From Blastocatellia bacterium (GTDB lineage Bacteria; Acidobacteriota; Blastocatellia; RBC074), in assembly GCA_016789725.1 (NCBI GenBank), contig JAEUQN010000042.1:1-41323 (forward strand): a DNA stretch of 41,323 bases. Reading direction: 5' to 3'. The notes beneath the pieces are model-generated. The model saw nothing but the letters and a program-made list of their open reading frames with translations, was not told where the DNA came from and did no database searches. The first letter of the stretch is position 1. Every line of letters begins with the position of its first letter. The position numbers and the translations under genes were made by a program. Shown here piece after piece: positions 25,727-34,437 of this stretch.

Positions 25727-26640
25727 AACGATTGCTCTTTGATATTTGGATCAACCGATGCGGGATCCTCCTCCCATACGTTTCGGCGTCCACCTTGGAA
25801 CTCGCGTCGCCAAAAGACAAAAAGCATGAGTCCAAGAACGACTACAATCAACATGCCACCCACTTTCATTGTGTTGGTGGCAGCCATTACATATGACCGC
25901 GAACTGGGATCGTATTTGTAGCAGTACAACATGATGCGATCACTGACCGTCCCGATTTTGCCTTGCGACGCTTCGGTCAACGCTAACCGCATATCACGTT
26001 GCGGATAATCAATCCCATTCAAATATCGCGACACCTTACCTTCCGGTGTCAGGACCATCGTCACTGACGGATGAGCGAATTGCTTCGTCTCGTCATCCCA
26101 TCGAAACCGGAAGCCGATTTGAGCAGCCAATTTTTGCGCGTTGCCATCCTTATCAACCAAAACATGCCAACCGGGTTCAGCCCCAGGCCGCGCATAATCT
26201 TGCATGATTGAATTCTTCTTCGCAGCCGCCAGTTCAAAGTTTTCTTTTGGGTCAAAACTTATCGTTACGACTTCGATCTCTTGTCCTGGAGTGTAAGGAA
26301 CCTGCTTTAGCGATCTGACCACGCCTTGCAAGACCATTCCGCAAAGCATCGGACAGGAATAATAGACCAAGTTCAGCACAACAGGCCGCCCCTTTCCAAA
26401 ATACTCTTTCAGGGCCACAGTCTGACCAGTTTCATTGATGAACGTGAGGTTTGGATCAACCTGTGCATTCAACTTTTCATCAAGACTGACGTCTTGAATT
26501 TCTCGCGGTTTTTCATCTGGCCGAAGAGGTACTTGTGCCTGAATCCCACCGAAGCTACTCAAAATTATCAAAGAAATGAGACTTGCTCTCAAGACGAAAG
26601 CAAGTTTGGAACTAACCGATTGTCTACGACTCGAAATCAT
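25723..26640 (-). CDS. sco: SCO1/SenC family copper chaperone
   Basis: A 305-aa protein with a signal peptide (to about residue 36, '..SSFGGIQAQ') and a thioredoxin-fold SCO domain. The copper ligands are the two cysteines in 'YYSCPMLCGM' and a later histidine in 'KQFAHPSVTM'. Unusually for simple SCO proteins, a C-terminal membrane helix (about 266-285, 'VGGMLIVVVLGLMLFVFWRR') anchors the domain from its far end. Expected role is delivery of copper, or reduction of the CuA cysteines, in the CtaC subunit encoded just downstream. It starts directly after the stop of the preceding small gene. Confidence 0.93.
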   Translation of the reverse strand: MISSRRQSVSSKLAFVLRASLISLIILSSFGGIQAQVPLRPDEKPREIQDVSLDEKLNAQVDPNLTFINETGQTVALKEYFGKGRPVVLNLVYYSCPMLCGMVLQGVVRSLKQVPYTPGQEIEVVTISFDPKENFELAAAKKNSIMQDYARPGAEPGWHVLVDKDGNAQKLAAQIGFRFRWDDETKQFAHPSVTMVLTPEGKVSRYLNGIDYPQRDMRLALTEASQGKIGTVSDRIMLYCYKYDPSSRSYVMAATNTMKVGGMLIVVVLGLMLFVFWRREFQGGRRNVWEEDPASVDPNIKEQSL

Positions 26641-27075
26641 TTACTTCTTTTGCCCAGCCGCCGCTGCTTTGACAGGAGGTGGTGGTGGCACAGATGCCAT
26701 CGGCTTGGTCACTCCTGGTGTCGTGGTCGGAGCCGGGGCGGCAGTGGGCGTAGATTCGACCTTCGCGGGCGCATTTTTGGTCTCTTCAACAATTAACTGC
26801 ATCGCACGTTCAATGGGAATGCGAACCGTTCCTTGATCTTTATTCAGGTACTGATACCCATGAAGTTTGGCGTCCTCAGCCTTCCGTAAATTTTGCAGGT
26901 CCGTGTAGGTTGCCTGATCAATTTTTCGGTTATGTTCGTTATCACGCGCCACAATAAACATCCAGGATAAAAACGCACAAACCGCCACTACGAAGATACA
27001 AGAAACTATCAACAAAAATGCAATCAGGGGATTTTTTGGCTCCTGATGCTCATAATCAAAAAATTCTTCAGACAT
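26641..27075 (-). CDS. Single-helix membrane protein of unknown function in the ACIII-oxidase operon
   Basis: A 144-aa protein I cannot assign to a characterised family. One membrane helix (about 17-41, 'LIAFLLIVSCIFVVAVCAFL') follows an acidic cytoplasmic start. A helical stretch ('ATYTDLQNLRKAEDAKLHGY') and the segment 'GTVRIPIERAMQLIVEE' come next, then a Pro/Ala/Thr-rich tail of about 45 residues. 'VRIPIERAM' resembles a short motif I recall from small proteins in other ACIII operons. An AGGGA ribosome binding site precedes it; sco follows with no gap (TAA then ATG). A structural or assembly role in the ACIII-caa3 complex is inferred from position only. Confidence 0.75.
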   Translation of the reverse strand: MSEEFFDYEHQEPKNPLIAFLLIVSCIFVVAVCAFLSWMFIVARDNEHNRKIDQATYTDLQNLRKAEDAKLHGYQYLNKDQGTVRIPIERAMQLIVEETKNAPAKVESTPTAAPAPTTTPGVTKPMASVPPPPPVKAAAAGQKK

Positions 27076-27135
27076 CTTAGTCCCTACCTAATGCAAGATT
27101 GTGTCTAAGGTTTCAGCAATTAGTAACGCTGGCAA

Positions 27136-28332
27136 TTACGCGTTCTCGAATTCCATAGACTCTTCGAGGAACGGATCTTGAACCGGAATAAGGCTATGTT
27201 TGCTTAACCGGATCAGGAAGAAAAAGGCGCAGGTTCCACCGAGTGCCGCCCACGTCGCAATATTCATCCAGAGTTGGCCCCAGGCAACACCATTCGGATT
27301 ACGAATCGGCATCACAATCCAAAAATGATCCACGGCGTGAATAAAGAGCATCCAACCGGCCATAACAGGTAAAATCAGCCGGTGCCGTTTCGCTCCGCGT
27401 GCTAACAGGATAATGAATGGCGCGATGAAGTGACCGATAGCGAGCAGGAGGCTGACGCCTAACCAGCTCCCTACTTGACGATCAATAAAGAAGCCTGTTT
27501 CTTCGGGCAGGTTCGCATACCAGATGAGGAAATATTGGCTAAACGAGACATAGGCCCAGAACACGTTGAAAGCAAACATCAACTTGCCCATGTCATGGTA
27601 ATGTTCCACCGTAATCACTTCATCCAAAATGCCGTTTGACCGTAACCACGAGCAGATCAAAATCAGCAGCGCCATAAAAGTGACGCCGCCGCCTGCAAAA
27701 ATATAGACGCCCCACATCGTTGAATACCAATGCGGTTGTAACGACATCAACCAGTCAATCGCCGCAAAGCTGGCGCTGATGATCAGCAAAGGAATCCCCG
27801 GCGCGCTCAACCATGCCGCGCGCTTGGTTTCTTTCGGGTCTCCGTTGGTGTCTTGCTTCACAGAGTAACTATAAAGTTTCCAGCTCAGGAAACACCAAAT
27901 AGCAAGGAAGATCACCGCACGAATCACAAAGAAAGTCACATTCAGGTAACCACTCTTGCCCTTTAACAACTCATCTTTGGCGACCACTTCTGTGTGCGTC
28001 CATTCGTATAATGAATGCAGCCCGAACAGGATCGGTATAAAGAGAGGGGCCAAAACCCAGAAATGCGTCATCACGGTTTCCGCCAACCGTCGTACGACGA
28101 CGCTCCACTCGGCCTGTGTCTGACGCTGAATCATGACAAAAAATGTTGCGCCGAGAGATAAACTAATCCAGTAAAAATAACTGAATAAATAGGACGAGAA
28201 AAACTGATCGTGATTGGAAAAATAGGCAATGATCGCGCCAACCCAACCGAGGATGGCGACACCCGCAGCGATTGGTTTTGCCCGATTAACAACTTCACTC
28301 TTGATTTGAAATGAACCGTGTGTGTTAGCCAC
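27136..28332 (-). CDS. actF: Alternative complex III subunit ActF (NrfD/PsrC-like)
   Basis: A 398-aa membrane subunit with about ten helices, related to ActC and the NrfD/PsrC quinol-interacting family. It begins with GTG (MANTHGSF), supported by GAGG seven bases upstream. Recognisable ActF features are 'SHPHWYSTMWGVYIFAGGG'-like sequence (here 'SLQPHWYSTMWGVYIF'), 'HDMGKLMFAFNVFWAYVSFS' and 'QYFLIWYANLPEE'. In known ACIII, ActC and ActF form the membrane core where quinol is oxidised. It lies 19 nt after actE. Confidence 0.93.
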   Translation of the reverse strand: MANTHGSFQIKSEVVNRAKPIAAGVAILGWVGAIIAYFSNHDQFFSSYLFSYFYWISLSLGATFFVMIQRQTQAEWSVVVRRLAETVMTHFWVLAPLFIPILFGLHSLYEWTHTEVVAKDELLKGKSGYLNVTFFVIRAVIFLAIWCFLSWKLYSYSVKQDTNGDPKETKRAAWLSAPGIPLLIISASFAAIDWLMSLQPHWYSTMWGVYIFAGGGVTFMALLILICSWLRSNGILDEVITVEHYHDMGKLMFAFNVFWAYVSFSQYFLIWYANLPEETGFFIDRQVGSWLGVSLLLAIGHFIAPFIILLARGAKRHRLILPVMAGWMLFIHAVDHFWIVMPIRNPNGVAWGQLWMNIATWAALGGTCAFFFLIRLSKHSLIPVQDPFLEESMEFENA

Positions 28333-28351
28333 AATATCCTCGCTCTAAAAA

Positions 28352-29080
28352 TTACTTTTTCGTTGGTGCTGCGGTTTTCGTAGTTGATGCTGCGCCTGAA
28401 GAAGCAGGGGACGCCGCAGGCGACGAGCCAACAGCAGGAGATGGAGCAGCCGACACAGGAGATGAGGAAGGATCCGCTGCCTTGATGTCCGTTCCTGCCG
28501 GTACATCTTTGATGTTCGTACTTTGGCTACGCTGTAAGGCACGAACATAGGCAACGATTGCCCAGCGATCACTAACCGGAATATTTCCCCCCAGAGGTTG
28601 CATCGTGCGGATCCCATTAGTAATCACATCAAAAATATGGCCGTCAGCGATCTCACGTAACCGAGTGTCTTGTAGATTGGCTGGAGCCAACGCTCCAAAC
28701 GACCGGGTCTTGACGGCACCATTGCCATCACCTAATTGTCCGTGGCAGGTTGCACAATTAATATTAAACCGCTCTTGCCCTCGCTTGAGCAAAGCCTCTG
28801 TCACAGCTACAGGATTTCCTTTGATGAGATTGCCACTGGCGTCCTTGCCCATTACGAATCCATCATCCTCATTCAAATGCCCCTGCGCGATTGTGCCTAG
28901 CGGAGCAGGGCGATTGGAGCGCCCGTCCGCGAAAAATGCGCTGGCGGATTGTGCTTTAAATTTGGGCTGACTGTCCATGTCTGGGTGGACCTGCAATGGC
29001 GTCGTGTTTCCGGCGGGACGTAATCCACATCCAGCCAGGGCGCTCGCCAAAACCAACAAAATGAAAATGCGACGTGTCAT
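28352..29080 (-). CDS. actE: Alternative complex III subunit ActE, monoheme cytochrome c lipoprotein
   Basis: A 242-aa protein with lipobox LAGC (Cys18). One cytochrome c domain carries heme site C109-A-T-C-H113 ('CATCHGQLGDGNG') and a likely axial methionine, Met160 ('GIRTMQPLGG'). In ACIII this monoheme subunit is thought to pass electrons towards the oxidase. The last 40 residues (from about 201) are almost only Ala, Ser, Pro, Thr and Lys and look disordered. It lies between actD (14-nt gap) and actF (19-nt gap). Confidence 0.93.
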   Translation of the reverse strand: MTRRIFILLVLASALAGCGLRPAGNTTPLQVHPDMDSQPKFKAQSASAFFADGRSNRPAPLGTIAQGHLNEDDGFVMGKDASGNLIKGNPVAVTEALLKRGQERFNINCATCHGQLGDGNGAVKTRSFGALAPANLQDTRLREIADGHIFDVITNGIRTMQPLGGNIPVSDRWAIVAYVRALQRSQSTNIKDVPAGTDIKAADPSSSPVSAAPSPAVGSSPAASPASSGAASTTKTAAPTKK

Positions 29081-29094
29081 TTGTTTCTCTCTAT

Positions 29095-29637
29095 TTAGGC
29101 TTCGACCAACTGAACTTCTTCTGCTCCATGAAGCGATTGCAAAAACTCGGTCGTCTTTGTTGCATCGAATTGCGGGTCTTTCGCTTCAATTGAAACCAGA
29201 AAGCGATCATTTGTAATGCGCTTGGAAATCTCTGCATTGAAGATCGGATGATAGAACGTCGGCAACCCGTTAAATAAGCCAAGCATGCCAAAGACGGCCC
29301 CAAAGGCAGTCAACAAAATACTGCATTCAAACAGGATTGGCGTAGCAAATTCCAGCGCAAACAATGGTTTGCCACCAATCACGAGCTTGTAATCTACAGC
29401 CCCAGTCCACCATTGCAATAACAGCCCCAACGTGAAGCCCGCAATGGTGCAGCAAATAATAAAATACGGCAGCTTCGACCGTTTCATGCCCATTGCCTGA
29501 TCCAAATGATGCACCGGAAAAGGCGTGTGGCAATCAAATTTACTGTATCCGGCGAGGCGCACTTTCCGTGCTGCTTCGAGGATTTCTGTATCGCTTTTGA
29601 AGGCTGCAATCGCGCCGTAAATTTTGTTTTCTGCCAT
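29095..29637 (-). CDS. actD: Alternative complex III subunit ActD (DUF3341)
   Basis: A 180-aa protein of the DUF3341 family with a soluble N-terminal part ('IYGAIAAFKSDTEILEAARK', 'FDCHTPFPVHHLDQAMG'), two membrane helices (about 56-76 and 91-116) and a C-terminal soluble region ('NDRFLVSIEAKDPQFD'). The start is set at the ATG at 29637 with AAGAG upstream; a GTG seven codons earlier gives a longer frame without support. In ACIII structures ActD packs against the ActC/ActF core. The 45-nt gap to actC contains nothing notable. Confidence 0.93.
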   Translation of the reverse strand: MAENKIYGAIAAFKSDTEILEAARKVRLAGYSKFDCHTPFPVHHLDQAMGMKRSKLPYFIICCTIAGFTLGLLLQWWTGAVDYKLVIGGKPLFALEFATPILFECSILLTAFGAVFGMLGLFNGLPTFYHPIFNAEISKRITNDRFLVSIEAKDPQFDATKTTEFLQSLHGAEEVQLVEA

Positions 29638-29682
29638 AACTCTTAGGTGAACTTGCACAAGCCTAGAGCCTGTGCCACTTCG

Positions 29683-31086
29683 TTAATGCTTTGCGTGTCC
29701 GTGTGCTTTGTGTTGCTGATGCGCGAGCACAGCTTTCACTTCAGCCAGTGCAATCACGGGTACAAATCGAATAAACAACAGGAACAAGGTCATGAATAAC
29801 CCAAACGTTCCCGCAAAGGTCAGAATGTCAACCGGTGTCGGGCGGAAATACCCCCAACTCGACGGGATAAAATCGCGGTGCAAGGACGTGGCAATGATCA
29901 CAAACCGCTCGAACCACATTCCGATGTTGATGACAATCGAAATGAAGAACATAAACGGAATGCTTGTTCGCAATTTCTTCGACCAGAAGCATTGCGGCGA
30001 AACCACGTTGCAAGTAAACATCGTCCAATATGCCCACGCATACGGCCCAAATGCGCGGTTAAAGAAGGTGAACTTCTCGTACATATTGCCGCTGTACCAC
30101 GCCATGAAAAATTCCATGCTGTAGGCATAGCCGACAATGCTGCCGGTGACGAGCATAATCTTGTTCATCACTTCCAAGTGGTACATCGTAATGAGGTGCT
30201 GTAAATTCAACGCCCACCGTGCCACCAACATCAACGTCATAACCATCGCAAAGCCCGAAAACACAGCCCCTGCGACGAAGTACGGGGGGAAAATCGTCGT
30301 GTGCCAGCCGGGCAGCTTCGACACCGCGAAGTCAAAGCTAACGATGGAGTGAACCGAAAGCACGAGCGGCGTTGAGATACCAGCCAGAATCAAATAGGCA
30401 ATTTCATAATGTTGCCAGTGACGGTTTGAACCGCGCCATCCCAAACTGAAAATGCCATAGATCAATTGCCGCATCTTCGTCGTCGCGCGATCTCGCAAGG
30501 TCGCCAGATCAGGAATCAATCCAACATACCAGAACAACAGGGAAACCGTTCCGTACGTCGAAACCGCGAACACGTCCCATTCCAGCGGGCTGCGAAAGTT
30601 GGGCCACATTCCCTGGTTATAGGGTAACGGAAACAACCAATAGGCCAGCCAAATGCGTCCCACGTGGAAGCCCGGATAGATCGCGGCGCAAGCGACCGCA
30701 AAGAGTGTCATGGCTTCTGCCGCACGGTTGATCGAGGTCCGCCATTTCTGCCGGAACAAAAATAAAATCGCAGAAATCAGCGTTCCGGCGTGGCCGATAC
30801 CGATCCAGAACACGAAGTTGGTAATATCCCACGCCCAACCAACTGGCTGGTTATTTCCCCAAACGCCTACGCCCGTAAACACCAGATAGCCCAACATTCC
30901 GCCGAGCATCAAAGTGCCACAAACAGAAATAGCAAACGCGATATACCAATTGCGCGGCGTTTTGTCCTCGACCACAGTACTGACAGCTTCTGTCAAAGTG
31001 CTGTAATCTTGCTCGCCTTCAATAAGCAGCGGTTTTGCCAATGGATTTTCTTTGGGGATTTTGAACTCGTTTGCTACTGCTTGCAT
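29683..31086 (-). CDS. actC: Alternative complex III subunit ActC (NrfD/PsrC-like)
   Basis: A 467-aa polytopic protein of the NrfD/PsrC family with about ten helices, the main quinol-binding membrane subunit of ACIII. Typical segments are '[20 protein letters not shown]', '[19 protein letters not shown]', '[20 protein letters not shown]' and '[15 protein letters not shown]'. The C-terminus is His/Lys-rich. GGAG precedes the ATG. A 123-nt gap separates it from actB, the longest gap between genes inside the operon; it holds a small AGCTTG-type hairpin but no clear promoter. Confidence 0.95.
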   Translation of the reverse strand: MQAVANEFKIPKENPLAKPLLIEGEQDYSTLTEAVSTVVEDKTPRNWYIAFAISVCGTLMLGGMLGYLVFTGVGVWGNNQPVGWAWDITNFVFWIGIGHAGTLISAILFLFRQKWRTSINRAAEAMTLFAVACAAIYPGFHVGRIWLAYWLFPLPYNQGMWPNFRSPLEWDVFAVSTYGTVSLLFWYVGLIPDLATLRDRATTKMRQLIYGIFSLGWRGSNRHWQHYEIAYLILAGISTPLVLSVHSIVSFDFAVSKLPGWHTTIFPPYFVAGAVFSGFAMVMTLMLVARWALNLQHLITMYHLEVMNKIMLVTGSIVGYAYSMEFFMAWYSGNMYEKFTFFNRAFGPYAWAYWTMFTCNVVSPQCFWSKKLRTSIPFMFFISIVINIGMWFERFVIIATSLHRDFIPSSWGYFRPTPVDILTFAGTFGLFMTLFLLFIRFVPVIALAEVKAVLAHQQHKAHGHAKH

Positions 31087-31209
31087 TCTTGCAGCTCCGT
31101 TGTTTTTGTTAGCCCTGAATCGCTACGAATTTTCTTTTGATATACAGCACGTTAGGCTTGCTTGCCCAAGCTGGATTCGTTTTCATTCGCGCAAACTGTG
31201 GCTTAATTT

Positions 31210-34200
31210 CTACGCTTCTAATTCCTTGTTAGTATTTCGCAACTTCGCCAAATAGGTGGTACGCGGGTTGATATTGAGTTCAACCAGCAATTGATAGTTG
31301 CGGGCCTGCTTTCTGAGTTTTGAGACGCGACTGTTCGGGTCGTTGATATTGCCAAAAGTAATCGCATCTGCTGGGCAAACCTGTGCGCAAGCCGGAGTGA
31401 TTTCACCGTCGCGGATTGCTCGATGCCCTTCAACTTTGGCCTGATGCTTTGCCGCCGAAATCCTTTGCGTGCAGTACGTGCATTTTTCCATCACTCCGCG
31501 CATACGCACTGTGACATCGGGATTCTGCTGCATTTTTTCAGTGTCCGTGATTCCTTTATGCCAGTTCAGATAATTGAAGCGACGTACTTTGAAAGGACAG
31601 TTGTTTGAGCAGTATCGCGTACCAACGCAGCGGTTGTAGGCCATTGTATTCAGGCCCTCTTCGTTATGAACGGTCGCAGCAACCGGGCAAACCTCTTCAC
31701 ACGGTGCGTGTTCGCATTGCTGACACGCCATTGGTTGCTGGACAGCCTGCATTTGGTCTTCATCAAAGACAACAGGCTTTGCACCACCCAGCGTGAATTC
31801 CGTCTGCGGGATGTTGGTAAAATACCGATCCATCCGAATCCAGTGCATCTCGCGCCCGCGCAAAACATGGTCTTTTCCGACAATCGGAATATTGTTTTCT
31901 GATTGACAGGCCAGTACGCAGGCATTGCAACCAACACAAGTATTCAAGTCAATAGCCATCCCCCACTGATTACCTTCTTTGAAATCATAAGGATGGTTGA
32001 AGATTGTGAAGATGTGCGTTTTTGCATCAGGTGCTTTAGCAAATTCAGGAGTTTTGACGAAATCGTCTAATGTCGCTTCGCGCACCAGAGGGCGTCCCTC
32101 CATACTCCAGTGATCTTGCGTCACCGCAATTTTGTGCGTCTCGCTCGTTTTTGCCACATTCACATCCAAGGCAAAATCCATCGCATCAGACGTGCGCAAC
32201 AAATAGGTATTACTGCCAATTGTGTTGCCAAAGCTAATCGTATCCATCACTTTGCCAAACGTTTGATCAAAGCCTCTACCAATACGTCCCGACTCCGTTC
32301 GCCCGTAACCTAAAGCAACTGTAATGGAATCTTTTGCGTGACCAGGTAAAATCCAGACCGGCAATTGTAGCTCACGGCCTTTGAGAGTGAGCTTAACGAT
32401 ATCCTCGTTTTTCACGCCCAGCTTTTCGGCAGTATCGTTGCTCATCAAAGCCGCGTTATCCCACACCAACTTGGTCATCGGATCGGGCACTTCCTGCATC
32501 CAGCCGTTGTTAGCAAAGCGGCCATCATACATGCTGGAATCCTGAACAAAGTTGATCTCAAGCCCGTTGCCTGGGACTGGAGCCGCATCCAATGCTGAGC
32601 CGATTGCACCGGCATTGGCAGCCGGAGTCAGGGGAGCAAATGCAGTGTTGGCTATCACCCCATCGTGAACAGCTTTATTCCAAGCCTTTTCACCGCCAAG
32701 CGATTTCAGCCACAGCGTTTTGACGATGTCATAGCCGCTGGTTTGCGCATAACCAGAAAGCACCGCCAGCAATTCAATGGCGCTCTTGCCATTATGTAGC
32801 GGTGCGATCAAAGGCTGTTGAATGCTGGCCGTTCCGTCATACGCGCGCCCATCGCCCCAGCATTCGAGATAATGTGCTTCATTGACGTGCCAGTTGCATT
32901 CGACAGCAGATTCATCTTGATATAAACCAAGATGAATCTTGCTTTGAACCTTGCTGAGTGCCTCACGGAATTTCAGATCAGCAGGCGCGTTGTACACCGG
33001 GTTACCGCCGAGAACGATGAGGGTGTTGACCTTGCCAGCGTTAGCATCATCAACCAAGGCTTTAAGTGAGGCGATACCGGATTCAAATTTCTCCTCAAAA
33101 GCGCGCGTGTATTTCACAGTGTCGCCTGCAATCGAAGAATTAATGAGGCAGGCCAGCGCATGAACATGCGCTGGCTGGCGTGAGCCAACTACTACCACAG
33201 CTCGACCTTTGTTCGCGCTCAAGTCTTTAGCAACTGCCTTGACCCACTTGCTGGCTAATTGATTTCCACTAACTGCGCCCGCGTGCTTATCTAGCCCGCC
33301 AGTTGTAACCCCCATCTCTTTTGCCAACGCCGCCAAAAAGCCACTTATTTTACTGCTTTGTAAACGCAGGCGGTGGTCCGCCATCGCACCTGTCACGGTA
33401 AAATTACTTTCGACCGCATAAAGGCGATTCATCTTATTGCTGACAGGTACAGGCACAGGGGTTGGGTTCCCCTTCGCAGGCTCGCCAGGTTTAGCAGCTT
33501 CTGCCTTTGCTGGTTCGGCAGAATGTTGTGATTGTGGCGCGTCAGCTTTAGGTTCTTCTTTTTTCTCGTCTCCGTGAGCGGCAGTAGCAGCTCCATGAGC
33601 ATCGCCATGACCGCTATCTTTGGCCTCGACATCTGTTCCGGTACGACGCTTCTTGGAAAAATTTTTAATATTGACGGTACTACCAAGGTCAGAACCTAAG
33701 AAATCAGAATCCAGCGCGAGAATCACATCTGCTTTATCAAAGGCGTAGTGAGTATGAACCGATTGACCAAAAGCGAGATTAGCACCTGCCAAAGCATTAT
33801 CCAGTGAAACAGCGTCGTAGGTATGCCATTTGGCGCTCGGCATTGCGGTGGCAATATGATTACGCAGTTCTCGCAATGCCGGCGATGAATTTGTTTCGGC
33901 AAGGAAGCGCAAGCCTTCACCTTGCTTGCCTTTCAATTCCGCCATCAACGGTGTAATCGCCTTAATAAAGTCGTCCCAACTTTTATTGTCTTTTCCTTGC
34001 TTGACCGATTTCGAGCGATCTGGGTCGTAGAGGTCAAGGATAGAGGCTTGTGCATATCCATTAGTTGCGCCAAGGCTTGCAGGATGTGCCGGGTTGCCTT
34101 CGATTTTGGTGGGGCGACCATCATTTGACTGCACGAGCAAACCTTGCGCCTGCCCACCAAGATTATAAATCGTGGCGTACTGCTGCGGCACGCCAGGAAT

Positions 34201-34437
34201 AACCTGCTCAGCAACCTTGCCGCCGGCTGGAATGATTTTTTCAACGGGACGACGGCAGGCTGTCAGACCAGCCATACCAATTCCTGCTGCCGCTAAAATC
34301 AAAAACTTCCGACGGTCTACATCGTTCGTCATTTCCGAAGCGCCGACGGGGAACTCACGCTCGACAAATTGGCGATATTCTGGCGTGCTATCCAACTCAT
34401 CAAGGCTCCGCCAATACTGTTTTTGTTGTTCTTTCAT
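31210..34437 (-). CDS. actB: Alternative complex III subunit ActB, molybdopterin-like and iron-sulphur fusion
   Basis: A 1,075-aa fusion. A Tat motif (DRRKFL, 41-46) sits in an internal signal after a 40-residue lead, ending at 'GLTACRRP'. The large middle is a molybdopterin-oxidoreductase-like domain that in this family binds no molybdenum. It is interrupted at about 266-332 by a His/Ala/Glu/Pro/Lys-rich, probably disordered insert. The C-terminal ferredoxin domain has 'CVGCNACVLACQ', 'CQQCEHAPCEEVCP', 'RCVGTRYCSNNCP' and 'CTYCTQRI' with 'CAQVCP'. Threonine replaces one cysteine in the third group, which fits three [4Fe-4S] clusters and one [3Fe-4S], as reported for ACIII. The ATG at 34437 has AGGA eight bases upstream and overlaps the actA stop (ATGA); upstream in-frame starts are less likely. 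Confidence 0.95.
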   Translation of the reverse strand: MKEQQKQYWRSLDELDSTPEYRQFVEREFPVGASEMTNDVDRRKFLILAAAGIGMAGLTACRRPVEKIIPAGGKVAEQVIPGVPQQYATIYNLGGQAQGLLVQSNDGRPTKIEGNPAHPASLGATNGYAQASILDLYDPDRSKSVKQGKDNKSWDDFIKAITPLMAELKGKQGEGLRFLAETNSSPALRELRNHIATAMPSAKWHTYDAVSLDNALAGANLAFGQSVHTHYAFDKADVILALDSDFLGSDLGSTVNIKNFSKKRRTGTDVEAKDSGHGDAHGAATAAHGDEKKEEPKADAPQSQHSAEPAKAEAAKPGEPAKGNPTPVPVPVSNKMNRLYAVESNFTVTGAMADHRLRLQSSKISGFLAALAKEMGVTTGGLDKHAGAVSGNQLASKWVKAVAKDLSANKGRAVVVVGSRQPAHVHALACLINSSIAGDTVKYTRAFEEKFESGIASLKALVDDANAGKVNTLIVLGGNPVYNAPADLKFREALSKVQSKIHLGLYQDESAVECNWHVNEAHYLECWGDGRAYDGTASIQQPLIAPLHNGKSAIELLAVLSGYAQTSGYDIVKTLWLKSLGGEKAWNKAVHDGVIANTAFAPLTPAANAGAIGSALDAAPVPGNGLEINFVQDSSMYDGRFANNGWMQEVPDPMTKLVWDNAALMSNDTAEKLGVKNEDIVKLTLKGRELQLPVWILPGHAKDSITVALGYGRTESGRIGRGFDQTFGKVMDTISFGNTIGSNTYLLRTSDAMDFALDVNVAKTSETHKIAVTQDHWSMEGRPLVREATLDDFVKTPEFAKAPDAKTHIFTIFNHPYDFKEGNQWGMAIDLNTCVGCNACVLACQSENNIPIVGKDHVLRGREMHWIRMDRYFTNIPQTEFTLGGAKPVVFDEDQMQAVQQPMACQQCEHAPCEEVCPVAATVHNEEGLNTMAYNRCVGTRYCSNNCPFKVRRFNYLNWHKGITDTEKMQQNPDVTVRMRGVMEKCTYCTQRISAAKHQAKVEGHRAIRDGEITPACAQVCPADAITFGNINDPNSRVSKLRKQARNYQLLVELNINPRTTYLAKLRNTNKELEA

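Noticed and set aside
31109..31186. A 25-codon minus-strand frame in the actB-actC gap
   Set aside because: No ribosome binding site precedes its ATG and the peptide (starting MKTNPAWASK) has no known feature; length is within chance expectation.
31210..34437. ActB as an active molybdenum enzyme
   Set aside because: The fusion with Fe-S domains, the act gene order and the known lack of cofactor in this family all point to ACIII, not a formate or polysulphide reductase.
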